Assembly: GCA_017531485.1 (NCBI GenBank)
Contig: JAFXKY010000035.1
Span: forward strand, 1 to 50,005
DNA length: 50,005 nt
Direction: 5' to 3'
DNA from: Eubacteriaceae bacterium
GTDB lineage: Bacteria > Bacillota > Clostridia > Eubacteriales > Anaerofustaceae
In this document: positions 7,765 through 15,977 of the stretch, in pieces
How positions within the stretch are numbered: position 1 is the first letter of the stretch
Layout of the letters: every line of letters starts with the position of its first letter
Translations under genes and position numbers: made by a program
The notes under the pieces: generated by a model
Told to the model about the DNA's origin: nothing
The model's database searches: none
Seen by the model: only the letters and a program-made list of their open reading frames with translations

Positions 7765-8202
7765 TCATAAATCATTTTGCGTTTTCAGGTTATCGGATAT
7801 CTTCTTAAGACATCTGTAGAATATTTCACGCTCTTCTTCCGTAAGACTTTCGCCTCCGGATATGACCCAGCCTGAAATAAGAACATTTATCTTCTCCGCA
7901 AGAGATATACCTTCTTCTGTCAGGTGCAGTATATCGCGGTATTTCTTTTCTGTGGGATGGATGAATCCTTTTTCCTGAAGAGTGCTGACTGCTCTTGATA
8001 TTGCGGCTTTATCTTCGGAGCAAAGTTTTGAAAGATGACTTGCCGTAAGTCCGTCGGGATTCATGTAAAGAAAAAATATACACATTACATGCGTTCCCTT
8101 TAATCCGAGTCCGAACTTGTCCATTTCGGCTGATTTTATTTTTTGTATTGATTTGTAACAGGTGGTGATTCCCGTGACAAAGCTTTCAAACCTCTTTAAC
8201 AT
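7765..8202 (-). CDS. MarR-family regulator (paralogue of the one at 10848)
   Basis: A 145-residue winged-helix protein. The segment LTASHLSKLCSEDKAAISRAVSTLQEKG is the DNA-binding part. It is clearly related to the 10848 regulator: both share the opening RFE.F...., MDKFGL/MERFGL, a LMC or VMC motif and EDKAAIS. It heads the operon with the DegV gene and has a very strong AAGGAGGAG ribosome site. Its promoter is an exact TTGACA-N17-TATAAT overlapped by a 10-base-arm palindrome, so autorepression is likely. By analogy with FabT, a MarR repressor of fatty-acid genes, a lipid ligand is plausible; that is inference. Confidence 0.88.
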   Translation of the reverse strand: MLKRFESFVTGITTCYKSIQKIKSAEMDKFGLGLKGTHVMCIFFLYMNPDGLTASHLSKLCSEDKAAISRAVSTLQEKGFIHPTEKKYRDILHLTEEGISLAEKINVLISGWVISGGESLTEEEREIFYRCLKKISDNLKTQNDL

Positions 8203-8228
8203 ATTTCTCCTCCTTGAGTTTGAGGTCG

Positions 8229-8257
8229 ATTATAACATTAAGATGTTGATTTGTCAA
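8229..8257 (-). promoter_or_regulatory. Consensus promoter of the marR-degV operon
   Basis: Minus strand TTGACA (8252-8257), 17 bases, TATAAT (8229-8234): a perfect sigma-A promoter. Confidence 0.85.
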
Positions 8258-8263
8258 CATCTT
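8240..8263. promoter_or_regulatory. MarR operator, 10-base arms
   Basis: AAGATGTTGA (8240-8249), TTTG, TCAACATCTT (8254-8263). It covers the -35 of the marR-degV promoter. The core TGTTGA-N4-TCAACA resembles the two operators at 10.8 kb (GTTGA-N4-TCAAC common to all). Confidence 0.8.
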
Positions 8264-8318
8264 TAAAGTTTCTTTAAGTTTGAGCATGGGAGTATACAAA
8301 AAAGGAGAAATCTGTTCT

Positions 8319-8346
8319 TTGAAAAAAAACTGCTACGTGGTATAAT
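8319..8346 (+). promoter_or_regulatory. Promoter of the YitT gene
   Basis: TTGAAA (8319-8324), 16 bases, TATAAT (8341-8346), 27 bases before the start codon. Confidence 0.65.
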
Positions 8347-8373
8347 GACGAATATTTTTATCCGGAGGCTGAA

Positions 8374-9327
8374 ATGAAACGCGTTATAAGTAAAAAGGTA
8401 ATAATAAATAAGATGAAATGCTTTCTGAAGAAAATAAAAGACAAAGCGACGGTTTTATCCGGAACGCTTCACATGAAAAATTTTATTGCCATAACCATCG
8501 CCGGTATTATAAACGCAACAGGCGTTACATTATTTCTCGCACCCGTCAGGCTTTACGACAGCGGCATCTCCGGAACGTCCATGCTCCTTTCTCAGATTTC
8601 GCCGCTGAGTCTGTCAGTATTTCTCATTATTCTCAATGTGCCGCTGTTTTTGTATGGGTATAAAAAGCAGGGTTTTGCGTTCACTGCATATTCCGTATAC
8701 GCCGTCGGGGTGTATTCATTTGCTGCATGGATAATTACTGATGTTCTCCCGATAAATGTCATCGGATCGTCCCCGCTTGCGGGAGGTGATCTTTTGCTTT
8801 GTGCCATATTCGGTGGCCTCATCTCAGGAACGGGAAGCGGGCTGACAATACGTTATGGCGGTGCTATCGACGGGATCGAAGTAATGGCAGTAATCTTTGC
8901 AAAGGCACTGAATTTAAGTGTCGGGACGTTTGTGATGGTTTATAACGTCATTTTATACATAATCAGCGCATTTGTGACGGGGAGCTGGATCCTTCCGCTT
9001 TACCCTGTAATTACATATTATGCCGCCCTCAAGACCGTGGATTTCATCGTCGAAGGTATTGACAGAAGCAAAGGTGTGATGATCGTGACGTCCTTCGGGG
9101 ATGAGGTCTCCGATGCCCTTATGGCGGAGTTTGACTGCGGGACAACAAAGATCGCAGCCCTCGGCGGATATTCCAATCAGGACAAGACGCTTATATATTT
9201 CGTCGTGAACCGTTTCCAGATCGCGAAGATGAGAAATATAGTAACGGGGATAGATCCGCTTGCGTTCGTTACCATAAACGAAGTTGCGGATGTGTTCAAG
9301 AGCTCCCAGAGCAATATTTCAAAATAA
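8374..9327 (+). CDS. YitT-family membrane protein with DUF2179 domain
   Basis: A 317-residue protein. After a basic N-terminus it has five or so hydrophobic helices (about residues 35-225), including SGTGSGLTIRYGGAIDGIEV, the signature of YitT. A soluble C-terminal DUF2179 domain follows (about 235-312; RSKGVMIVTSF...). YitT proteins are common in Firmicutes; transport of an unknown substrate is assumed. The ribosome site is GGAGG. The gene is divergent from the marR-degV operon, and the shared 171-base region includes the MarR operator about 85 bases upstream of its own promoter. Confidence 0.9.
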   Translation: MKRVISKKVIINKMKCFLKKIKDKATVLSGTLHMKNFIAITIAGIINATGVTLFLAPVRLYDSGISGTSMLLSQISPLSLSVFLIILNVPLFLYGYKKQGFAFTAYSVYAVGVYSFAAWIITDVLPINVIGSSPLAGGDLLLCAIFGGLISGTGSGLTIRYGGAIDGIEVMAVIFAKALNLSVGTFVMVYNVILYIISAFVTGSWILPLYPVITYYAALKTVDFIVEGIDRSKGVMIVTSFGDEVSDALMAEFDCGTTKIAALGGYSNQDKTLIYFVVNRFQIAKMRNIVTGIDPLAFVTINEVADVFKSSQSNISK

Positions 9328-9337
9328 TTCAGGCTAA

Positions 9338-9370
9338 AAAACAGACTTCCTTTGGTGGAAAGTCTGTTTT
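9338..9370. terminator. Bidirectional terminator between convergent genes
   Basis: AAAACAGACTT (9338-9348) pairs with AAGTCTGTTTT (9360-9370), with CC/GG inside. A-run and T-run flank it, serving yitT on + and the acyltransferase on -. Confidence 0.8.
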
Positions 9371-9374
9371 TTAT

Positions 9375-10613
9375 TTATAAATTACATTGAAGGATCTCGA
9401 AAAATATCTCGGCGAGATCGTTTTCGATACAGATGCGGCTGAAAGTAATGCTCATCATTCCGCAGAAAGAAACCACTCCGCAGTTATACGGGGATTTTCT
9501 TCTCGGAGTAAGGATAAGATGCATATTTTCAACATATTCATCAAGTTCCGAAGAAAGAGATATATTTCCGAGATTTGAAAGGCTGATGCAGGAGTTGCAT
9601 TCACCGAATTTGTCGTTGATGAATCTCAGGGCCATGCATTTTATCCACAGCGGCACGAGAGAGATATTCTTTTCGGCTTTTGTGTGGGTAGTGATAGTCT
9701 TTTCGATGGTTTCGCGCGAGAACTCTTTCTTCATCTGATTTTTTATGTCAGCAAGCATTTCGGAAAACGGTTTTTTGTTATCGCTTTCAGATATGTGTGG
9801 CAGCGCATAAAGTGAGAAGTTTCTGAGAGTCTTGCTCGGGAATAATTTTCTGAGATTGATCGGTACCATGACCTGAACGGGCTTTTGGATACTTTCGCCT
9901 GTTCTTCTTCTGTGGGATTCCATTACGGCCTTCATGAGTATGCCGCAGAGGAATGTGGTGACGCTCACGTTATGTTTATGTGCGGCAGAGAGAATTGTAT
10001 CCGCATTATATATCGTAGTGTCCGTTGCGATCTTGTGTCCGGTGATTATTGTGCCGGGAATCTGGTAAACACTGTGATGTCTGAGCGGCGCAGATGTTTC
10101 TCCCGCATACGTGAAGAAATCGTCCTGCTGTTCTTTCTCCTGAGCATCTTCGTCGCATCTGAGGATCATGTCATTGGTGTGGATGTCCATGCTGTAACGG
10201 ATACGGAAATACTCACCGAGGAGAGTATTCATCAGGACCGTTCCGCCGTAACCATCTGTCATGGAATGGAAAAATTCGGCGATTATTCTGTTTTCTTTAT
10301 AAAAGAATCTGACAGCACATTCCCGGACTTCCCTGCGGCTCATCGTTTTCAGACATTCATCCTCAAATTTTGCAGTGGGCGGAATCTCGGAGGGAACGAC
10401 CTTGTGGCGGAAAAATCCGTTTTTTACTCCCGCAATTATTGTCGGGAATCTCGGAGTAATGTTGTTTATTGCTTCCTGAAGGATCTCCGGACGCACGGCT
10501 TCTTTTAAGGTATATACGATTCTGAAAGAATTTGCATGGTCCTTGCGAAGAGTTGCCATGTGCATAATTGCTGAGTTGTCGAGATTATATGTTCTTTTTA
10601 TTCTTTCTTTCAT
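9375..10613 (-). CDS. Condensation-fold acyltransferase (alcohol-acetyltransferase-like)
   Basis: A 412-residue soluble protein of the chloramphenicol-acetyltransferase/NRPS-condensation superfamily. The catalytic H-x3-D-G appears as FFHSMTDGYGG near residue 115. The typical NLR-like segment VMVPINLRKLFPS and later SNLGN lie in the second half. These enzymes transfer an acyl group to an amine or alcohol. No carrier protein or NRPS module is adjacent, so a free-standing ester- or amide-forming role is more likely. It is divergent from the MarR-acyl-CoA ligase operon, which could supply its acyl donor. The ribosome site is GAGGAAC. Confidence 0.82.
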   Translation of the reverse strand: MKERIKRTYNLDNSAIMHMATLRKDHANSFRIVYTLKEAVRPEILQEAINNITPRFPTIIAGVKNGFFRHKVVPSEIPPTAKFEDECLKTMSRREVRECAVRFFYKENRIIAEFFHSMTDGYGGTVLMNTLLGEYFRIRYSMDIHTNDMILRCDEDAQEKEQQDDFFTYAGETSAPLRHHSVYQIPGTIITGHKIATDTTIYNADTILSAAHKHNVSVTTFLCGILMKAVMESHRRRTGESIQKPVQVMVPINLRKLFPSKTLRNFSLYALPHISESDNKKPFSEMLADIKNQMKKEFSRETIEKTITTHTKAEKNISLVPLWIKCMALRFINDKFGECNSCISLSNLGNISLSSELDEYVENMHLILTPRRKSPYNCGVVSFCGMMSITFSRICIENDLAEIFFEILQCNL

Positions 10614-10645
10614 TGTTCCTCATGTCTTTACGGAAATTCAGATTC

Positions 10646-10673
10646 ATTGTAACACAAATTTGTATTTTTTCAA
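10646..10673 (-). promoter_or_regulatory. Promoter of the acyltransferase gene
   Basis: Minus strand TTGAAA (10668-10673), 16 bases, TACAAT (10646-10651). The spacer contains the palindrome ACAAATTTGT. Confidence 0.6.
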
Positions 10674-10773
10674 TAGTATTCGTAAGTTTTCGTTTATATT
10701 TTTCATGGCAGGGGTAAGAATGCTATTCAAATTTTCTCGTAAAATAAGGAAAAATAAGGTTTTTGCAACAAAA

Positions 10774-10791
10774 TTGTTGACAGCTCAACAA
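10774..10791. promoter_or_regulatory. MarR operator 1 of the marR-ligase promoter
   Basis: TTGTTGA (10774-10780), CAGC, TCAACAA (10785-10791). It overlaps the -35 TTGACA. Confidence 0.8.
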
Positions 10792-10805
10792 ATGTGTGAT
10801 ATAGT
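10777..10805 (+). promoter_or_regulatory. Promoter of the marR-acyl-CoA ligase operon
   Basis: TTGACA (10777-10782), 17 bases, extended TGTGA then TATAGT (10800-10805). Operators sit on the -35 and just after the -10. Confidence 0.85.
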
Positions 10806-10807
10806 CG

Positions 10808-10831
10808 TTTTTGTTGAGAGGTCAACAAAAA
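10808..10831. promoter_or_regulatory. MarR operator 2 of the marR-ligase promoter
   Basis: TTTTTGTTGA (10808-10817), GAGG, TCAACAAAAA (10822-10831). Perfect 10-base arms at the expected transcription start. Confidence 0.85.
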
Positions 10832-10847
10832 TTTAAGAGGGATACCA

Positions 10848-11309
10848 ATGATAGATCGTTTTGAAAACTTTGCGGCATATATCGCGCAGGCAAACAAATA
10901 CATATTAAAGATCAAGGCAGCGGGGATGGAGCGCTTCGGACTCAAAGCCGCGCACCTTATGTGTCTTTATTTTCTGGGTAAGCATGAAGAAGGCCTTACT
11001 GCAGGAGAGCTTGCGGAATATTGCATGGAAGATAAGGCAGCCATCTCAAAATCATTGTCTGAACTCAGACACAAGGACTTTGTGAGGACTGACAACGAAA
11101 ACGGTACAAAAGTTTACAGGGCAAAATATTTCCTCAGCCCCACAGGAAAAGATGCCTTTGCAGAAATCAAAGATACTATCCTGCATATTACAGAGCTCGT
11201 TGCTGACGGACTGTCGCTTGAAGAAGGTGCAATACTTTACAGAAGCCTGGAGAAAGTTGTCAGCAATCTGAAGGATTATTATCTTGAAATGGACAAACCG
11301 GAAAGGTAA
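10848..11309 (+). CDS. MarR-family regulator (paralogue of the one at 7765)
   Basis: A 153-residue winged-helix regulator. LTAGELAEYCMEDKAAISKSLSELRHKDF is the recognition region, nearly matching the same stretch of the 7765 protein. Its promoter carries two copies of the TTGTTGA-N4-TCAACAA palindrome, so tight autoregulation together with the downstream ligase is expected. The gap to the ligase start is 28 bases with no terminator. The likely effector is an acyl-CoA or fatty acid, inferred from the neighbouring genes. The ribosome site is GAGGGAT. Confidence 0.88.
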   Translation: MIDRFENFAAYIAQANKYILKIKAAGMERFGLKAAHLMCLYFLGKHEEGLTAGELAEYCMEDKAAISKSLSELRHKDFVRTDNENGTKVYRAKYFLSPTGKDAFAEIKDTILHITELVADGLSLEEGAILYRSLEKVVSNLKDYYLEMDKPER

Positions 11310-11337
11310 AACTCAGCATAACAGGAGAAATAAAAAC

Positions 11338-13080
11338 ATGAGTGAAAACAAAAGAAAGATCTCTGAAGAAAAAGTATGGATGAATATATATTCCGACGAA
11401 GCTAAAAGTGTCACTTTGCCGAAACTTACCATCTATAATTATCTCAAAGAATACAACAAAGACCAGCTTGACAAATCGGCAGTTCATTATTACGGCACTG
11501 ATATTTCATTCCGTGAACTTTTCGCAAGGGTTGATGAGTGTGCCGATGCATTCGCCGCTCAGGGAGTAAAGAAAGGTGATATCGTATCATTCGTTTCCGT
11601 TGCGACTCCGGAAAGCATCTACGCAGTTTATGCCCTCAACAAGATCGGTGCTGTTGCTAACACCATTGACCCGAGAATGGACATTGCGAGCATCAGAAGA
11701 ATGATCCTTGAAGCAGGTTCAAAAGTTCTTATCGTCCTTGATATCGCATTCCCGAAGATCAAAAAGATCATGGATGACATCAATCAGGACAGGATCATCG
11801 TCCAGTCTGCTTATACATCACTTTCCCTCGTAAAGAGAACAGTAATGCAGGCGAAGACAAAGACAGACGTTCCTTACAGCGATGTGGTCATCAAATGGAA
11901 AGAATTCATCAAAGGTGCAAAGAACGCCCGCGCTGTTGAAGCTCCTTATGTCGGAGATGCACTTGTTGCCATTACATACACAGGCGGCACAACAGGGTTC
12001 CCAAAAGGCGTTATGCTGACAAACGACTCTATGAACGCCGTAGTAATCAACTTCCAGTATTGCGGTATCAAATATGAAAAATCACACCGCTTCCTCGGCA
12101 TTATTCCTATCTTCTCCGCTTACGGAATGGTGTGCGGAATGCATATGCCTCTTGGTCTCGGCGTAACACTCGTTCCAATTCCGAACTTCGTTCCGGCTAC
12201 CCTCGGAAAACTCGTTAAACAGTTCAGGCCGAACCATATGATCAGCACTCCTGCATTCATCGAAATGCTCATTGACAGCCCCGATATCAAGGGAATGGAC
12301 CTTTCATTCCTCTATACTCTCGGTTCAGGCGGAGATACCATGAATGAAGGACTCGAAAAGAAGCTGTGGAAATTCATGGAAGAACACAATATGAAATACC
12401 CTCTCGCGCAGGGATACGGCATGAGCGAACTTTCTGCTGCCGCTTCGTTCTGCGTAGGAGATATGTATAAGCCGTCAAGCGTCGGTATTCCTTCGCTCAC
12501 GACAACCGTTTCCGTATTCGATCCGGAAACAGGGGAAGAACTCGGATACAACGAGATCGGTGAAGTCTGCGTTACGGGTCCGTCAATGATGAAGGGATAT
12601 TTCAACCGTCCGGAAGAAACAGCTCATGTAATGCGTAAGCATGACGACGGTCTTGTATGGATCCATTCAGGCGATCTGGGATATGTTGACGAAGAAGGAT
12701 TTGTTTTCATCAAAGGCAGGATCAAGAGAATGATCACCCGTTTCGACGGACATAAAGTATTCCCCATCAACCTTGAGAGCATGATCTCAGAACATAAGGA
12801 AGTCATCAACTGCGCAGTTATCGGCGTTGATGACCGCGGACACGGTCAGGGACAGTATCCGGTAGTATTCATCGAACTCCGTCCGGGCGTTGACAAGAAG
12901 CAGTTCTGTAAGTATATGTTTGAATTATGCGACAGGGATGTTGAAGAAAGGGGTAAACCCGTTGCGGTCGTTGCGATCGACAAGATCCCCCTTACAGCAT
13001 TCGGAAAGAACGACTATGTAACCCTCGAAAAGGAATATAAAGAATTCGACTACACGAAGTGGGAAGAAATTACATATTAA
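11338..13080 (+). CDS. AMP-forming acyl-CoA ligase (class I adenylate-forming)
   Basis: A 580-residue enzyme that activates a carboxylic acid as acyl-AMP and then thioesterifies it, normally to CoA. Visible core motifs: TYTGGTTGFPKG (about 213-224), YGMSE, HSGDLGYVDEEGF with GRIKRMI, and the C-terminal FGK that supplies the catalytic lysine. No carrier or other domain is fused. The substrate is probably a medium or long fatty acid, an inference from the linked MarR, DegV and acyltransferase genes. The start is the ATG after AGGAGA; a longer frame would overlap the regulator. Codon choice is strongly biased (ATC, AAC, TTC, CTC), which suggests high expression. Confidence 0.93.
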   Translation: MSENKRKISEEKVWMNIYSDEAKSVTLPKLTIYNYLKEYNKDQLDKSAVHYYGTDISFRELFARVDECADAFAAQGVKKGDIVSFVSVATPESIYAVYALNKIGAVANTIDPRMDIASIRRMILEAGSKVLIVLDIAFPKIKKIMDDINQDRIIVQSAYTSLSLVKRTVMQAKTKTDVPYSDVVIKWKEFIKGAKNARAVEAPYVGDALVAITYTGGTTGFPKGVMLTNDSMNAVVINFQYCGIKYEKSHRFLGIIPIFSAYGMVCGMHMPLGLGVTLVPIPNFVPATLGKLVKQFRPNHMISTPAFIEMLIDSPDIKGMDLSFLYTLGSGGDTMNEGLEKKLWKFMEEHNMKYPLAQGYGMSELSAAASFCVGDMYKPSSVGIPSLTTTVSVFDPETGEELGYNEIGEVCVTGPSMMKGYFNRPEETAHVMRKHDDGLVWIHSGDLGYVDEEGFVFIKGRIKRMITRFDGHKVFPINLESMISEHKEVINCAVIGVDDRGHGQGQYPVVFIELRPGVDKKQFCKYMFELCDRDVEERGKPVAVVAIDKIPLTAFGKNDYVTLEKEYKEFDYTKWEEITY

Positions 13081-13087
13081 AATTTTA

Positions 13088-13112
13088 AAGGCACTTGCAT
13101 TGCAAGTGCCTT
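13088..13112. terminator. Bidirectional terminator
   Basis: AAGGCACTTGCA (13088-13099) and TGCAAGTGCCTT (13101-13112), then TGTTTTATT. It lies between the convergent ligase and GNAT genes. Confidence 0.85.
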
Positions 13113-13115
13113 GTT

Positions 13116-13556
13116 TTATTTATCTTCCCACAGCATCTCGATATGCGGGATGCCGTCTTCGAGAAATTCATCGGATACCTGACGGAATCCTGCTTTTTCA
13201 TAAAGTTCTCTCGCATAAACCTGCGCTTCGATGCGGATCTTTTCAGCTTTGAAGTGTTCCTTTGCGAGATTTATTCCTGTTTTTACTATCCCGAGACCGT
13301 ATCCCATCCTTCTTTTTGTGGATATTACCCTGCCGACAGAGGCCTCCTCATAAGACACTCCCTGCGGAATTACCCTGCAATATGCGACGATCTTTCCGTC
13401 TTCCTCAAGCCATGCATGAAGACTGACCTTATCCTTGTCATCAAGCTCCGAATAGGGGCAGCTCTGCTCAACGACAAAGATATTCACTCTTTCTTTCATT
13501 ATGTCATAAAGCTCATTTACCGTAAGCTCATCAAACTTCTTTACTTTTAATTCCAT
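13116..13556 (-). CDS. GNAT acetyltransferase, ElaA-like
   Basis: A 146-residue GNAT-fold protein. The N-terminus FDELTVNELYDIMKERVNIFVVEQSCPY is the ElaA signature. VGRVISTKRRMGYGLGIVKTG is the acetyl-CoA pyrophosphate loop (motif A) with an unusual RRMGYGLG in place of R-x-x-G-x-G/A. Substrate unknown. The start is the ATG following AAAGGAC, which overlaps the end of the upstream gene by 26 bases and so indicates translational coupling. It is the last gene of the 15800-13116 minus-strand run. Confidence 0.88.
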   Translation of the reverse strand: MELKVKKFDELTVNELYDIMKERVNIFVVEQSCPYSELDDKDKVSLHAWLEEDGKIVAYCRVIPQGVSYEEASVGRVISTKRRMGYGLGIVKTGINLAKEHFKAEKIRIEAQVYARELYEKAGFRQVSDEFLEDGIPHIEMLWEDK

Positions 13557-14124
13557 CTGTCTGTCCTTTCTGTTTTCTGCGGTTGATGCTGAGTAAATTA
13601 AATATAAGCAGCAACATTCCTGCCGAAGAGCCATAAAACAATAATTTTACAATATATGAAAATACTGTTATTTCGTACACTGTTATATCATCATTTTTTA
13701 CTATCTTCGTCCGCCCGAATGTATTTTTTTTGGTGTATATGTCGTTATTTTTAGAGATGAATCCGGATCTGCTTTTTTGTAAATTATTGTATACTCCGGA
13801 AGCTTTATCGTCCCACGATCCTATAACTTTTCCGTCAAGCTCCATTGAGTATACGATGGTTCCCGTAGACAGAAGGATCGTGTCATCTTCCGTAATCGTG
13901 AACATGTACCCGCGTGATGTCTGCGGACTTATTGAAAACACATGAACTCCCTGATCGAAAACGTCGATCCGGCTTTCCGTACCGACATACATACGCTCGG
14001 CGGAATCGACGGCAAATGACTTTATCTGTATATCTGCCGAGCCTGATGCGATAGAAAATATGCAGAAGATCATTATGAGAGCAAGAGGAATGATCAGAAT
14101 CAATCTTTTGATTTTTGTTTCCAT
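13531..14124 (-). CDS. Uncharacterised membrane protein with extracytoplasmic beta-rich domain
   Basis: A 197-residue protein with a hydrophobic segment near the N-terminus (about 8-27) and another near the C-terminus (about 152-175). The intervening 120 residues look like a few beta-propeller-type blades (FAVDSAERMYVGTESRIDVFDQG; ITEDDTILLSTGTIVYSMELDG). The tail is basic. No catalytic motif is seen. It abuts the 14125 gene and overlaps the GNAT start, so it is co-transcribed with both. A sensor or scaffold at the outer membrane face is a guess only. Confidence 0.7.
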   Translation of the reverse strand: METKIKRLILIIPLALIMIFCIFSIASGSADIQIKSFAVDSAERMYVGTESRIDVFDQGVHVFSISPQTSRGYMFTITEDDTILLSTGTIVYSMELDGKVIGSWDDKASGVYNNLQKSRSGFISKNNDIYTKKNTFGRTKIVKNDDITVYEITVFSYIVKLLFYGSSAGMLLLIFNLLSINRRKQKGQTDGIKSKEV

Positions 14125-15408
14125 TTATCTGTCCTTTCTTTCTGCGAATATCAGGTTTTCCGCGAGTCGGAGATAATACTCACTGTACGGAACAGCAACG
14201 CTGTCGGAGTCCTGAAGAATCATTTTCTTTTTAAATTTCCTGAACTCGTCGTCCGTCATATGTTTTTTAGAGTAATAAATGTATTTCATTCCGTGTTTAC
14301 GGAATACGCCGTACTGAACAAAATTGCAGTAGCTCCAAATTCCATCTTTATGCATTCTCTTTCTTTCCGAGTGAAATGTATTGTAGCCTCTGAATACGAA
14401 TCTGTCTTCTTGAACTTCAAGCACAGGGTGGTACATAAGCATGGATGTGGAATGCATAAACAACACCGCACATAAAAGGGCACTTAAAAACATGGAATTA
14501 CTTATAAAAAACTCCATATACGAGAGTGGATACAAACCCAGCAGACTATACCCGAGCAGATAAAGAACCTCATTTAATGGAGAAAGCATAATAATTTTAT
14601 TTCCTCGTACAGATGCTTTTTCCCTCTGCATCATACATATTTCTCTGTACGGTGAATCTTCCCCATATCTTCCTTTGAGAATGTCTCTGCCTTTCGTGTC
14701 CTGCCCGAAAACTACATCGAGCGTGTGGGGAAACGGAATTTTATGAATAATGTTCTTCACTTCGCGGAATTCGCATGTTACGCTTTCCCTTATGGTGTCT
14801 TCGTATGCCGGAGATAGAATTTCTGAATACATATGAATTTTCTTTCCGATTTCAGAACTGAGTATGTCCGCATACAGTTTTTTGAGCTTACTGCTGAGAT
14901 CAAAATAAAAATATTGTTCCTTTAATATTTCACTTATCTCATCAAGATCTCTTCTGACATTTTCATCGTGTGCTATTCGGGATACGATGGACCCTTCATC
15001 AAACGGGGCATTTGCAGCAGGAATGAGAAACAATACGGCGGCGTAATATCTTTCAAATGTCAGGTTAAAATTTGCCATATAATAACGGTACGCTTCTGTC
15101 GGTGGTTCTACACATGTTCTGAAAATCTGAAGTATAATCTCCCGCTCGTTGTCGGGCAGATTGATTTCCGATGCATACACATACATCGGAGGTCTTGCCT
15201 TGCGCATTTTTCCGTAATGATATTCATAAGCGTTTTCACGCATTGCCTTTTCCGCAGGAGAATCTATTTCCTGACTGAGTCGTTTTTCGTATATGTATGC
15301 TCCTGCTTCCTTAATGTCATCAAAGGAATAATCATTTATGTTACAAGATACATTGTCAGTTCTCTCAGCGGATTGTGAACTTAACATATCAAATATTAAT
15401 TTCTCCAT
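14125..15408 (-). CDS. Uncharacterised membrane protein with YcxB-like C-terminus
   Basis: A 427-residue protein. The first 280 residues are soluble and charged, with no recognised domain. Two hydrophobic helices follow (about 285-330), then a C-terminal part (FVFRGYNTFHSERKRMHKDGIWSYCN...IYYSKKHMTDDEFRKFKKKM) that resembles the YcxB/PH-like module of Firmicute membrane proteins. The start is set by GGAGG six bases upstream of ATGGAG, two bases after the stop of the DUF2809 gene; longer in-frame ATGs fall inside that gene. Function unknown. Confidence 0.7.
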   Translation of the reverse strand: MEKLIFDMLSSQSAERTDNVSCNINDYSFDDIKEAGAYIYEKRLSQEIDSPAEKAMRENAYEYHYGKMRKARPPMYVYASEINLPDNEREIILQIFRTCVEPPTEAYRYYMANFNLTFERYYAAVLFLIPAANAPFDEGSIVSRIAHDENVRRDLDEISEILKEQYFYFDLSSKLKKLYADILSSEIGKKIHMYSEILSPAYEDTIRESVTCEFREVKNIIHKIPFPHTLDVVFGQDTKGRDILKGRYGEDSPYREICMMQREKASVRGNKIIMLSPLNEVLYLLGYSLLGLYPLSYMEFFISNSMFLSALLCAVLFMHSTSMLMYHPVLEVQEDRFVFRGYNTFHSERKRMHKDGIWSYCNFVQYGVFRKHGMKYIYYSKKHMTDDEFRKFKKKMILQDSDSVAVPYSEYYLRLAENLIFAERKDR

Positions 15409-15410
15409 CT

Positions 15411-15800
15411 TCATCCTCCAGTTTGCATCAAAAACATCATTTTTTCCGATAATACAAACACCGCGCATCCCACCCCATAGCAGATAATATCTGCCCATGA
15501 AAAGACGCTGCCGATGAGGATCTTAAAAAACGGGATATGGGAAAGACCGAGAAGGGACACTATGTCAAAATATTGCATGGCTTCCACGAATACGGAAAAT
15601 ATAAATACCCACACAGGCAAACTTTTCCCCGAATCCGGAAATACGATTCTTACCACTGCACATAAAAGCATCGTAACGAGAATATCTCCGCCGTAAGGAC
15701 GGATGAAGGAGTCGTTCACGAAAAGTGTGATGAATATTTCCGTCAAAAGGAGTATTGTTGATATGATGATGTAATGCTTTCTTTTGAGTTTGTCTTTCAT
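15411..15800 (-). CDS. DUF2809 (VanZ-like) small membrane protein
   Basis: A 129-residue protein with four hydrophobic helices. FIRPYGGDILVTMLLCAVVR and FSVFVEAMQYFDIVSLLG...GSVFSWADIICYGVG are typical of DUF2809, a small family related to VanZ. No enzyme residues are known for the family. It is the first gene of the minus-strand operon running to 13116 and its stop codon overlaps the ribosome site of the next gene. Confidence 0.8.
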   Translation of the reverse strand: MKDKLKRKHYIIISTILLLTEIFITLFVNDSFIRPYGGDILVTMLLCAVVRIVFPDSGKSLPVWVFIFSVFVEAMQYFDIVSLLGLSHIPFFKILIGSVFSWADIICYGVGCAVFVLSEKMMFLMQTGG

Positions 15801-15884
15801 ATATCCTCCCTAAGATATTATACATTAAAATTATTTGTTTACATACTTTTTTCGGAATATGATATCTATTATAAATTCAAAATA

Positions 15885-15913
15885 TTGATTTTAGGCGGTT
15901 TGTGTGGTATGCT
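15885..15913 (+). promoter_or_regulatory. Promoter of the DegT-ATP-grasp operon
   Basis: TTGATT (15885-15890), 17 bases, TATGCT (15908-15913). Confidence 0.5.
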
Positions 15914-15977
15914 TTGATATAGTATTTGAATTTGAAATATGTTACTGCAATATAATCACCATACGAAAGGATATACC

